DNA of 64,000 bases, taken from positions 1,798,001-1,862,000 of the forward strand of contig NZ_CP098774.1 in assembly GCF_028473665.1 (NCBI RefSeq). Direction: 5' to 3'. Under the pieces are notes generated by a model that ran no database searches, had not been told where the DNA came from, and was given only the letters and a program-made list of their open reading frames with translations. This stretch comes from Sphingomonas sp. QA11 (GTDB taxonomy: Bacteria > Pseudomonadota > Alphaproteobacteria > Sphingomonadales > Sphingomonadaceae). The translations under genes and the position numbers were made by a program. Positions 17,309 through 24,680 of this stretch are shown piece after piece (the stretch's first letter is position 1; every line of letters begins with the position of its first letter).

Positions 17309-18474
17309 CCGCCGAACAGGCTCTTGAGGCCCGCCCAGGCCCGGCCGAAGAAGCCCGCCTCGCCGACATCGGTCTCCGCGACCAGCGGCAATCGCTGCGG
17401 CTGCATGTCGGGCGTCGTCACCACCAGGTCGGCGATATGCTGGCCGGCCTTGATCGGCGCCTTGATCGGGCCGTCATAGACCACACGCAGCTGGATATCG
17501 GGCGAGACGCCTGCGGGCAGCGTCGCGGTCAGGTTGGTCGGCGCGACCAGCCCGACGGTGCGCGAATCGCCGAGCTGCACCTCGGCGGTCTCGACCTTGC
17601 GGCCCTTCGTCACGAGCGGCTTGGACTGCCAGGCACGGAAACCCCAGTTCATGAACTTGACCGATTCCTCGATCCGCTGGTTCGAGCTGGTCAGGCCGGC
17701 CATCACCATCACCAGGCGACGGCCATTCTGCTGGGCAGAGCCGGTGAAGCCATAGCCCGCCTCATCGGTATGGCCGGTCTTGAGCCCGTCGGCACCGGCG
17801 ATGCGGCCGAGCAGCGGATCGCGATTGGCCTGGGTGATGTCCGCGCCCGCGCCCAGGGTCTTGCCCCAGGTGAAGTTCGGGAGGGAGTAGAACTTCTTGT
17901 AGAGTTGCGGATGATCCTGGATTGTCGCCGCCGCGAGCTTGGCCAGGTCGCGCGCCGTGACATAGGTCACGCCATTGTCGGGCCAGCCGTTCGAATTGCC
18001 GAAATGGCTGTTGGTCAGGCCAAGCTTCGCCGCCCGCTGGTTCATCAGATTGGCAAAGGCTTCCTCGGTCCCCGAAATGCCCTCGGCCAGCACGACGCAG
18101 GCGTCGTTCCCCGACAGGGTGACGATGCCCTTCAGCAGATTCTCGACGCTCACCTTCTCACCGGGCGAGAGGAACATGGTCGAACCCGCTGCGGGACCGT
18201 GCCATTTCTTCCATGTGTCGGGGCTGACCTCGATCTGTTTGTCGAGCTTCAGTTCGCCGCTCCTGATCAGGTCGAACGCCACATAGACAGTCATCATCTT
18301 GGCCATCGACGCCGGCGGCATGCGGCGATCCGGCTCCTTCGAGTAGAGGATCGCTCCGGTCGAAAGGTCCTGCAGGAACGCGACGGGTGCCGGCGTCGGG
18401 AAATCGGGCGCGGCGGCGACGCCGGGGCAGGCCAACACGATCGCGAGGGCGGAGGCGGCGAGCAGTTTCTTCAT
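17305..18474 (-). CDS. dacC: D-alanyl-D-alanine carboxypeptidase (PBP5/6 family)
   Basis: 389 residues. Signal peptide (MKKLLAASALAIVLACPG, cleavage after VAAA). Penicilloyl-serine transferase motifs: SMAK at 56-59 (catalytic Ser56), SGN in TLSGNDACV, and KTG in LKTGHTDEAG. A C-terminal beta-rich PBP5 domain and an amphipathic end (FFGRAWAGLKSLFGG) for membrane attachment complete the family architecture. It trims stem pentapeptides in periplasmic peptidoglycan. The specific paralogue name (dacA/dacC/dacD) is not decidable. Confidence 0.94.
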   Translation of the reverse strand: MKKLLAASALAIVLACPGVAAAPDFPTPAPVAFLQDLSTGAILYSKEPDRRMPPASMAKMMTVYVAFDLIRSGELKLDKQIEVSPDTWKKWHGPAAGSTMFLSPGEKVSVENLLKGIVTLSGNDACVVLAEGISGTEEAFANLMNQRAAKLGLTNSHFGNSNGWPDNGVTYVTARDLAKLAAATIQDHPQLYKKFYSLPNFTWGKTLGAGADITQANRDPLLGRIAGADGLKTGHTDEAGYGFTGSAQQNGRRLVMVMAGLTSSNQRIEESVKFMNWGFRAWQSKPLVTKGRKVETAEVQLGDSRTVGLVAPTNLTATLPAGVSPDIQLRVVYDGPIKAPIKAGQHIADLVVTTPDMQPQRLPLVAETDVGEAGFFGRAWAGLKSLFGG

Positions 18475-18500
18475 GACAACAGGTCCGTGACGCTAGGGGG

Positions 18501-19439
18501 TTACTCGATATGCAGGATGCGGGCATCGGCATAGCCGTGCCGGGCGGCCTCGTCACGTGCGCGCTTGGCGCTCGCTGCGTCGGCGAACGGACCGACCTGG
18601 ACTCGGAACAGGGTGCCGGCCGGGGTGATACGCCCGCCGACCTGGCGGGCGGCGGTCTGGGCGCGCTCGCGCGTCGAGAAGGCAGCGACCTGGACGAGAT
18701 AGCCGGACCGGCTCGGCATTGTCCTGGCGGGCTCCGATGGCGGCGGGGAATAGCCTGCGCCCGGGGGTGGTGTAACGCTGCGCGCCGGGCGGGCGGGCAC
18801 TGGAGTAGCTGATGCGCGCACCGGCACTGGCGCCACCCGAGCGGACAGCTTCCGGCGCAGCGCCGTCAGCAGTGATGGCGGCGCGTCCATTCTCGCCGAC
18901 GCGGTGTGGCCTGATCGCAGCGCATTTTGGTCCTGGGGCGACGGCGTCACCAGCCGGATACGCACTGGAGCACCCTCGCCCACGCCGAGTTGTTGCGCGG
19001 CTGCCGGCGACAGATCGACGATTCGGCCACCCGAACCCTGTGTCGCGACCAAGGCGATGATCGTCCGCCCGGTATCGAGCGCGGTCAGCTCGACATAGGA
19101 ACCGATCGGCAATGTCGCGTGCGCGACGCTGACCGATCCGGCAGCCGCACCACCACCATCGAACGATCCGGCATAGCCGACCGTGTCGTAGCGCTGTTCC
19201 TGCCCTGACGTCCCACGCGGCCCGGTGCTTTGCGGCAGATCCGCCGGTGGTGCTTCCTGGTCGAGTGTCGACGCCGGCACCACTACTCGGGGAGAATCGG
19301 GCGTCATCGGAGTGGGCCTGGCGCGTTGCGCGGCGGCAGGGGCCGCAGCCATGAACGGCGTTCCCGCATGTCTCTCACTGCCGCCGAATGCGACGAGCAG
19401 GAAAGCCAGCGCGACCGTGCCACTATCGTTCAACGGCAT
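18501..19439 (-). CDS. SPOR-domain RlpA-like protein with degraded active site
   Basis: 312 residues from ATG 19439; an upstream in-frame start at 19466 would overlap mltB more. Hydrophobic N-terminus (VALAFLLVAFGG) as export signal, a Pro/Ala-rich part, a double-psi beta-barrel recognisable from SVAHATLPIGSYVELTAL, and RIVDLSPAAAQQLG, then a long linker and a C-terminal SPOR domain (YLVQVAAFSTRERAQTAA ... FRVQVGPFAD) that binds denuded septal glycan. Typical RlpA has DRGP before GRIIDLS and a TASGE motif; here they read ATQGSGG and GAAAGS, so lytic transglycosylase activity is doubtful. Sits between mltB and dacC in a cell-wall cluster. Confidence 0.83.
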   Translation of the reverse strand: MPLNDSGTVALAFLLVAFGGSERHAGTPFMAAAPAAAQRARPTPMTPDSPRVVVPASTLDQEAPPADLPQSTGPRGTSGQEQRYDTVGYAGSFDGGGAAAGSVSVAHATLPIGSYVELTALDTGRTIIALVATQGSGGRIVDLSPAAAQQLGVGEGAPVRIRLVTPSPQDQNALRSGHTASARMDAPPSLLTALRRKLSARVAPVPVRASATPVPARPARSVTPPPGAGYSPPPSEPARTMPSRSGYLVQVAAFSTRERAQTAARQVGGRITPAGTLFRVQVGPFADAASAKRARDEAARHGYADARILHIE

Positions 19440-20472
19440 CGGCCAGCAACCCCACGGAAAGCGCATAGAAATTCGAGCAATTATAGTCGAGGATCACCCG
19501 GTAGTTGCCCGTCAGCAGATAGGCGGTCTTGCCCGGCCCGTCCGGCTCCATCAGCGTCGCCAGAACATTGTCTGCCGGCCAGTTGCGCGTCTCCGGCACC
19601 AACCCCATCGCGCGCCATTCCGCCACCGTCTTCCAGCCGCTGTGCCGCGCGAAGACTCTCGGGCAGCGGGGCGAAACGGTGCGATTGACGATCTGGTTGC
19701 GATCGAAACCCGGCGGCACGCTTACCGCCAGACCCCAGGGTTGCCCCGGCCGCCAGCCGGCATTGGCGAAATAGTTGCCGATCGAAGCAAGCGTATCCGC
19801 CTCGCTCGTCCAGATGTCGATCCGCCCGTCCCCGTCCCCGTCACGCGCGAGACGCAGATAGATTGACGGCAGGAACTGCGGCCCGCCGGTGGCACCTGCC
19901 CAGCTGCCCTTCAACTGCGAGAGCGGCACGCCCCGGTCGACCATCAGCAACGCCGAGATGAACTCGTCCGCGAACAGCTCGCGCCGCCGCCCTTCATAAG
20001 CGAGCGTGGCGAGCGCGCGGGGCAGATCGAACCCGCCCATTACCTTGCCGTAATTGGTCTCATGTCCCCAGATCGCGACCATGATCGATTCAGGCACGCC
20101 AGTCTCGCGCTCGATCCGCGCCAGCCGCCCGCGCTGGGCGAGATAGGCCTGCCGCCCGCGCGTGATCCGCGCGGTGTCGACATGCTGCGCCTTGTACGGC
20201 GCGAAATTCGGAACCGCCGACGGATTGTTGGCAGCGCCGGGCTGAGCCCGGTCGAGCTCGATTACACGGGTATTGAGTGTCAGTCCCGGCATCACCGCAT
20301 CGAGCGTCGCGCGGCTGACGCCCCGTGCCTCGGCCTGGCCGCGAAGCGTACGCAAATAGGCCTGGAAGCCGGCTTCATCCTGCGCGACCGCCGGACCGCT
20401 CGCCCCGAAACACAGGATCGCGGCCAATACTCCGCCCGCCATCCTGCTCAACCATGTGGAGAAATCCCGCAT
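19423..20472 (-). CDS. mltB: Lytic murein transglycosylase B family
   Basis: 349 residues. Signal peptide ends at GPAVAQD. Catalytic Glu in AIWGHETNYG, followed by FDLPRALATLAYEGRR, KGSWAGATGGPQFLPS and DGDGRIDIW, the MltB/SLT_2 signature series. The C-terminus (LTGNYRVILDYNCSNFYALSVGLLADA) is also typical. Cleaves glycan strands with 1,6-anhydro product formation. No lipobox, so probably soluble periplasmic. Overlaps the RlpA-like gene downstream. Confidence 0.92.
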   Translation of the reverse strand: MRDFSTWLSRMAGGVLAAILCFGASGPAVAQDEAGFQAYLRTLRGQAEARGVSRATLDAVMPGLTLNTRVIELDRAQPGAANNPSAVPNFAPYKAQHVDTARITRGRQAYLAQRGRLARIERETGVPESIMVAIWGHETNYGKVMGGFDLPRALATLAYEGRRRELFADEFISALLMVDRGVPLSQLKGSWAGATGGPQFLPSIYLRLARDGDGDGRIDIWTSEADTLASIGNYFANAGWRPGQPWGLAVSVPPGFDRNQIVNRTVSPRCPRVFARHSGWKTVAEWRAMGLVPETRNWPADNVLATLMEPDGPGKTAYLLTGNYRVILDYNCSNFYALSVGLLADAVER

Positions 20473-20566
20473 GGCCGGACTCTGCCACAGGCCCCGCGCG
20501 ACATGAACCCCTTATAGTCGTGGCCCTTGCACAAAACAGCGCTCACGCACTAAGCGCATTCCCAGC

Positions 20567-20656
<90 letters not shown>

Positions 20657-20725
20657 CATGCCGCCGTGCTGCTGCACGCATAGTCCCAGCATGCGCCATC
20701 GCGTGAGCAATCATCGGCGACTTTT

Positions 20726-22501
20726 CTACAGCCGTTCCATCCGGAGCCACGCCCGATCGCCCTGCCACGCACGCTGGAGCGCCTGCCGTGCTGCAGCAGC
20801 TTCAAGCATATGCCCTTGCGCCTTCTCGCTTTCGACGAGACCATAAAGCGCCCAGCCATTTCTGGGCGTCTGCGCAAGGGCCGCACGAAAGGCCTGGCTG
20901 GCCTCATCATAGAGCCCCGCCTGGTAAAGGGCTGCGCCGAGAGACTGATTCACCGGGTAATACCAGTAAGGCGGCTCCTGATATGGGATCTTCGCCTCAA
21001 GCGCGATGGCTTCGCGATAGAGGTCTATGGCCCTGTCATAGCGTTTCTCCGCATAGGCAAGGCGACCACGTGCGACTGTTTCGGCGAGTGAGAGAAGCTC
21101 CGGCGCGGGCACGCCCTGCTCGATCATGCCCGCAAATGCCTTGGACGTCCGAAGCTTCGCAAGAGTAGCAAGCTCGCGCTCGACACCTGCGCTGTCGCGC
21201 CGCTGCGCTTTGGCGACAGCGCGAGCGTACAGCCGCATCGCCGCAGCATAGGGGAGTCGCGGGTCGGGAGCGGGCATCGCCAGTATCGCTTCCGGCTTGG
21301 CGAACTGCGCCATTGCCAGAAAGGGCGCGGCATCGATCGCCTGTATCCACGCGATCCGGGCGGAAGTCTCGGGATCGAGGACTTTCTGCAGGCGTCGTGC
21401 CTCGGCGATCGCTGTTCGCATGTCGCCCGCCAGTTGTGCCGAGGTCACGATGAAGTGGATGTTATGGGGATAATAGCCGTAGCGGACGAGGCTTTGATCA
21501 TTGGTGTCGCGGATGAAAGCTTCGTCGGATCGCGCGGCTGCGATATTGACACGGATCGAATCCGAATAGCGCCCCACCAGTTGATATATATGCCCGGGCA
21601 TATGAACCAGATGGCCAGCGCTCGGAGCAAGCGGCCGCGCGAGCCGATCGGCCGCAGCTTCGGCACGGCGCGGGTCAGCGCTGTTCTCCATGAGATGGAT
21701 GTAGAGATGCGCGGCCTGGAGACTGGCGGGGTTGCGGGCGAGTACCGTCTCGATCAGCCGGACCGCCTCGCCGCTCCGCCCCACCGGCGTACGTTTGTCC
21801 AGCCGCCAATAATTCCAGGGACTGGTATTCATCACAGCTTCGGCTGCGAGCACCGCAACATTGTCATCCCTGGGAAAATGATGGACCGCATCGAGCATCG
21901 CATCGGCATAGGCAGCATCGAGAACGGCACGATTGCTCTTCGCGTCGCGGGAGTAACGACGCGAGATCGCCTCGATCAGCACCTGCTCGAGCGACGAGGT
22001 ATTCGTGCCCAGCACCCGTGCGCGATCCATCGCCGTCAGAGCGGTGTGACGATCACGATCGTCCATTGGGGCGTTGATGTTGGGACCCAGAGCGAGCGCT
22101 TCTCCCCACCAGCACATCGCGCAGCCGGGATCGAGCCGTTGTGCCGCGCGGAACGAGCGAACCGCGCCGGCGTGGTTGAAGCCATAAGTGAGTAACAACC
22201 CCTGATTGAAATAGCGCCGCGCCTGCTCGCTCGACGTCGAGACCAGTAAACCGGAGACTGAGAGATCGGGATAGAGCGGTATTGGACTGGAAGCCGATCC
22301 AGCAGGTCCAGTGACCGCGCTGGCCAACATCAGTTCGCGTTTCAACGCGGACGCCATCGCCTTGCCGCCGCAAAGCGAGGAGGCAAGCTGGCTAGGATCA
22401 AGCATCGCCAGGGCTGCAGGAGAGAACGCAAGCCCAGGCGAGAAGCTGGTGAGAATGCCCCCAATTCCGGCGAGTATGATGCTTTTCAACAGCTTGTGCA
22501 T
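20726..22501 (-). CDS. Exported tetratricopeptide-repeat protein
   Basis: 591 residues. An N-terminal hydrophobic stretch with small residues (LAGIGGILTSFSPGLAFSPAALA) suggests export. Several TPR-like helix pairs: RYFNQGLLLTYGFNHAGAV with AAQRLDPGCAMCWWGEALAL near residues 93-130, and two near the C-terminus (YDRAIDLYREAIALEAK; LYDEASQAFRAALAQ). The CAMCWWGEA motif after the first TPR recurs in a widespread family of uncharacterised TPR proteins. Function unknown. Convergent with the tRNA-Ser gene, 70 bases away. Confidence 0.85.
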   Translation of the reverse strand: MHKLLKSIILAGIGGILTSFSPGLAFSPAALAMLDPSQLASSLCGGKAMASALKRELMLASAVTGPAGSASSPIPLYPDLSVSGLLVSTSSEQARRYFNQGLLLTYGFNHAGAVRSFRAAQRLDPGCAMCWWGEALALGPNINAPMDDRDRHTALTAMDRARVLGTNTSSLEQVLIEAISRRYSRDAKSNRAVLDAAYADAMLDAVHHFPRDDNVAVLAAEAVMNTSPWNYWRLDKRTPVGRSGEAVRLIETVLARNPASLQAAHLYIHLMENSADPRRAEAAADRLARPLAPSAGHLVHMPGHIYQLVGRYSDSIRVNIAAARSDEAFIRDTNDQSLVRYGYYPHNIHFIVTSAQLAGDMRTAIAEARRLQKVLDPETSARIAWIQAIDAAPFLAMAQFAKPEAILAMPAPDPRLPYAAAMRLYARAVAKAQRRDSAGVERELATLAKLRTSKAFAGMIEQGVPAPELLSLAETVARGRLAYAEKRYDRAIDLYREAIALEAKIPYQEPPYWYYPVNQSLGAALYQAGLYDEASQAFRAALAQTPRNGWALYGLVESEKAQGHMLEAAAARQALQRAWQGDRAWLRMERL

Positions 22502-22768
22502 TCCAGCAACCCTTGGTCGAGAGGGGGTGCCAACGAGACGTTAGTTCATGGTATCATTTCGAGCTCGCTGCCTCAACTTTGCACGCGCGGCACATTCCCA
22601 CTGCCTGGAGTCGGTCGCGGTCTGATTGAGGTCCAATTCGAACTGGTCGATAACCGCTAAACTTATCGAGAATCGGTCCGCACTACGGCCGGTCCATTCG
22701 ATGTTCATGGCGACACTCATGTGCCGGTTGCCAAATGCCCCGGGGTTGCGTGGGTTCGCTGGAAGCGC

Positions 22769-23107
22769 TCAGGCAGCGCGAGGTTGTGGCTGCATTCCAT
22801 GATCGACCAGCGTCGCAAAATCGCCGTCGTCGAGCGGATGCTGGAACTGGCAGCCAGCCTCGAAATCATCCGCCCACATGATCGTAGCAGCCACCTGACC
22901 GAGCCTCGGCAGGGTCAGCCAGATCATCGAGCCCTTGCGCAGGCTTGAATAGGTATGAAGCCGCGCGCCGTGAAGCGACACGTCGGTCACCTTGCACAGA
23001 GCACGATCGAAGCCGCCGCGCCCGATGCGCGCATCGAGCGACACTGGCGCGCGCGGGCTACGCCGGCGTCCGTTGCTCATGGCTGGTTCGAATTCTGCGG
23101 CGAACAT
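22769..23107 (-). CDS. PilZ-domain protein
   Basis: 112 residues, a single PilZ domain. The c-di-GMP-binding motifs are present: RRRSPR (RxxxR) near residue 14 and DVSLHGA (DxSxxG) near residue 42. Such stand-alone domains act as c-di-GMP receptors for motility or exopolysaccharide. ATG 23107 is preceded by AGAGGGAAG; ATG 23080 is an alternative. No linked diguanylate cyclase in the window. Confidence 0.85.
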   Translation of the reverse strand: MFAAEFEPAMSNGRRRSPRAPVSLDARIGRGGFDRALCKVTDVSLHGARLHTYSSLRKGSMIWLTLPRLGQVAATIMWADDFEAGCQFQHPLDDGDFATLVDHGMQPQPRAA

Positions 23108-23158
23108 GGCTTCCCTCTCGCATTGTGCGACGAGGGAAAGCCTAGTCCTCGATAGCTA

Positions 23159-23181
23159 ACGCGCCATTAACGACGGCGCGT
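23159..23181 (-). terminator. Weak hairpin after rpmE
   Basis: ACGCGCC / GGCGCGT 7-bp stem with a 9-base loop begins 7 bases after the rpmE stop on the minus strand. No T-run follows, so it may only stabilise the 3' end. Confidence 0.4.
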
Positions 23182-23187
23182 GCCATC

Positions 23188-23418
23188 TTACTTCTTGTTG
23201 AGTGTCAGTCCGCCAAAGCGCTTGTTGAAGCGCGCAACCTGGCCACCCGAATCAAGCATCGTGCCGCGGCCGCCGGTCCATGCCGGATGCGCGAGCGGAT
23301 CGATGTCGAGCGTCATCAAATCGCCTTCCTTGCCCCAGGTCGAGCGGGTCTCGAACTGGGTTCCGTCGGTCATCTGCACCTTGATGGTGTGATAATCGGG
23401 ATGAATATCTTTTCTCAC
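23188..23418 (-). CDS. rpmE: 50S ribosomal protein L31
   Basis: 76 residues. Begins [19 protein letters not shown] and has SHPAWTGG-like [13 protein letters not shown], matching alphaproteobacterial L31. It lacks the zinc-binding cysteines (Zn-free C- form). Separated by 96 bases from fabZ, probably with its own promoter. Confidence 0.95.
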   Translation of the reverse strand: MRKDIHPDYHTIKVQMTDGTQFETRSTWGKEGDLMTLDIDPLAHPAWTGGRGTMLDSGGQVARFNKRFGGLTLNKK

Positions 23419-23461
23419 GTCGAATTCTCCGGAAAGCCACTGGTTTCCGACCAGCAGCGAA

Positions 23462-23489
23462 GGCGCGGCCCCTAACAGAGGGCCGCGCC
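23462..23489 (-). terminator. GC-rich hairpin between fabZ and rpmE
   Basis: 10-bp stem GGCGCGGCCC / GGGCCGCGCC with an 8-base loop. It could end the long envelope operon on the minus strand, but no T-run follows. Confidence 0.45.
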
Positions 23490-23514
23490 GAGTGCAACCT
23501 ATGGGTGGTTTGTA

Positions 23515-23991
23515 TCAGGCCTTGGGCGGATCGGTGATCATCGCCATGAACTTCGCTTCGGCGGCGAGCTTGCCGTCGATCGTCGTACGTCCAGCGAATT
23601 TGGTGGCGCGGGCGCTCTTCTGCACGATCTCGACCTCAAGGCGCAGCAATACGCCGGGCTCGACCGGCTTGCGGAACTTCACCTCGTCGATCGACATGAA
23701 GTAGACGAGCTTGCCGGAGCCGGCGAGACCAAGCGATTCGACCGCCAGGATTCCCGCAGCCTGCGCCATCGCCTCGACGATCAGCACGCCCGGCATGATC
23801 GGGCGCCCGGGGAAATGGCCCTGAAAGAAGCTCTCGTTGATCGTCACCGCCTTGATCGCCGCGATCGACCGGTCGAGGATCAATTCCTCGACACGATCGA
23901 CCAGCAGCATCGGGTAACGATGGGGGAGCGCCGCCATGACCCGCCCGATATCGAGCGGGCCGAGCGCCCCCGTCGCGACCGCCTCGGTCAC
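23515..23991 (-). CDS. fabZ: 3-hydroxyacyl-ACP dehydratase FabZ
   Basis: 158 residues from GTG 23991. Hot-dog fold with active-site His in [11 protein letters not shown] and Glu in [12 protein letters not shown]. Dehydrates 3-hydroxyacyl-ACP in fatty-acid elongation. The GTG overlaps the ompH stop (GTGA) and is preceded by GAAGGG, which decides the start over the longer in-frame ORF that runs into ompH. In LPS-making relatives fabZ lies between lpxD and lpxA; neither is here. Confidence 0.95.
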   Translation of the reverse strand: MTEAVATGALGPLDIGRVMAALPHRYPMLLVDRVEELILDRSIAAIKAVTINESFFQGHFPGRPIMPGVLIVEAMAQAAGILAVESLGLAGSGKLVYFMSIDEVKFRKPVEPGVLLRLEVEIVQKSARATKFAGRTTIDGKLAAEAKFMAMITDPPKA

Positions 23992-24680
23992 CGGCCCTTC
24001 GGCGGTGTCGTTGCGGGGCGTCCGGCAGGAGCCGCCGGTGCAGGCGCTGCGGGTGCGCCCTGAGCCTGTTGACCCTGCTGCGGCTTCGGCTGCCATGCGA
24101 CAGGCGGCGGCACGGCGACGCTGGTCAGCGTGCGATCGATCTCGGCGCTCACGGCCGGCGTGATATCGGCAGTGGCATCGCCGAGCATCAGCACTGCTTC
24201 CGGCTTCACGATGAGGCCGACCTTGCGGGTCTTGACCACGCTGGTCACGGCGTCGGCGATCTTGGAACCGACCTGCTCCTGCAAATACAGGCGTGCGCGA
24301 GTGACGGGTTGCAATATGCGGCCGAGTTCAGCCTGACCGGCTGTCTGCTTCTGCTCGATCTGGGCGAGTTCCGGCCGCTTGCTGTCGCGGGCGCGCTGGA
24401 TCTCTTCCTGCGAAAGCTGGCCGTCGCCATTGGCATCGAGCGCCTTCAGCAGCGGCTGGATCTCGGCATTGATCGCTTCGTTACGCGCCTTCGCCTGATC
24501 GATCTGTGCCTTGTAGGTGGTATCGATCGTCGTCCAGGTGGTGGTCCAGACCTTCGAATTCTGCATGGCGGCATCGGGATCGAGCATCGCAACGGTCTGT
24601 GCCTGGGCCCCCGCCACGCCGAACACGAAGCCCGGCACGACAAGCGCCGTGGCAAGCAGAACCTTCTTGTACGTCTTCAT
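23988..24680 (-). CDS. OmpH/Skp-like periplasmic chaperone
   Basis: 230 residues. Signal peptide ends at AGAQAQ (residue 28). The central helical region ([20 protein letters not shown] to [19 protein letters not shown]) corresponds to the coiled-coil arms of Skp, here with an EF-hand-like insertion [14 protein letters not shown] near residues 82-95. The C-terminus is Pro/Gln/Ala-rich. Carries unfolded outer-membrane proteins to BamA, whose gene lies immediately upstream and whose stop overlaps this start. Confidence 0.88.
   Translation of the reverse strand: MKTYKKVLLATALVVPGFVFGVAGAQAQTVAMLDPDAAMQNSKVWTTTWTTIDTTYKAQIDQAKARNEAINAEIQPLLKALDANGDGQLSQEEIQRARDSKRPELAQIEQKQTAGQAELGRILQPVTRARLYLQEQVGSKIADAVTSVVKTRKVGLIVKPEAVLMLGDATADITPAVSAEIDRTLTSVAVPPPVAWQPKPQQGQQAQGAPAAPAPAAPAGRPATTPPKGR

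Noticed and set aside
22502..22768. Hidden gene between the TPR and PilZ genes
   Set aside because: No frame with a plausible start and coding-type codon use; no structured RNA recognised in the 267 bases.
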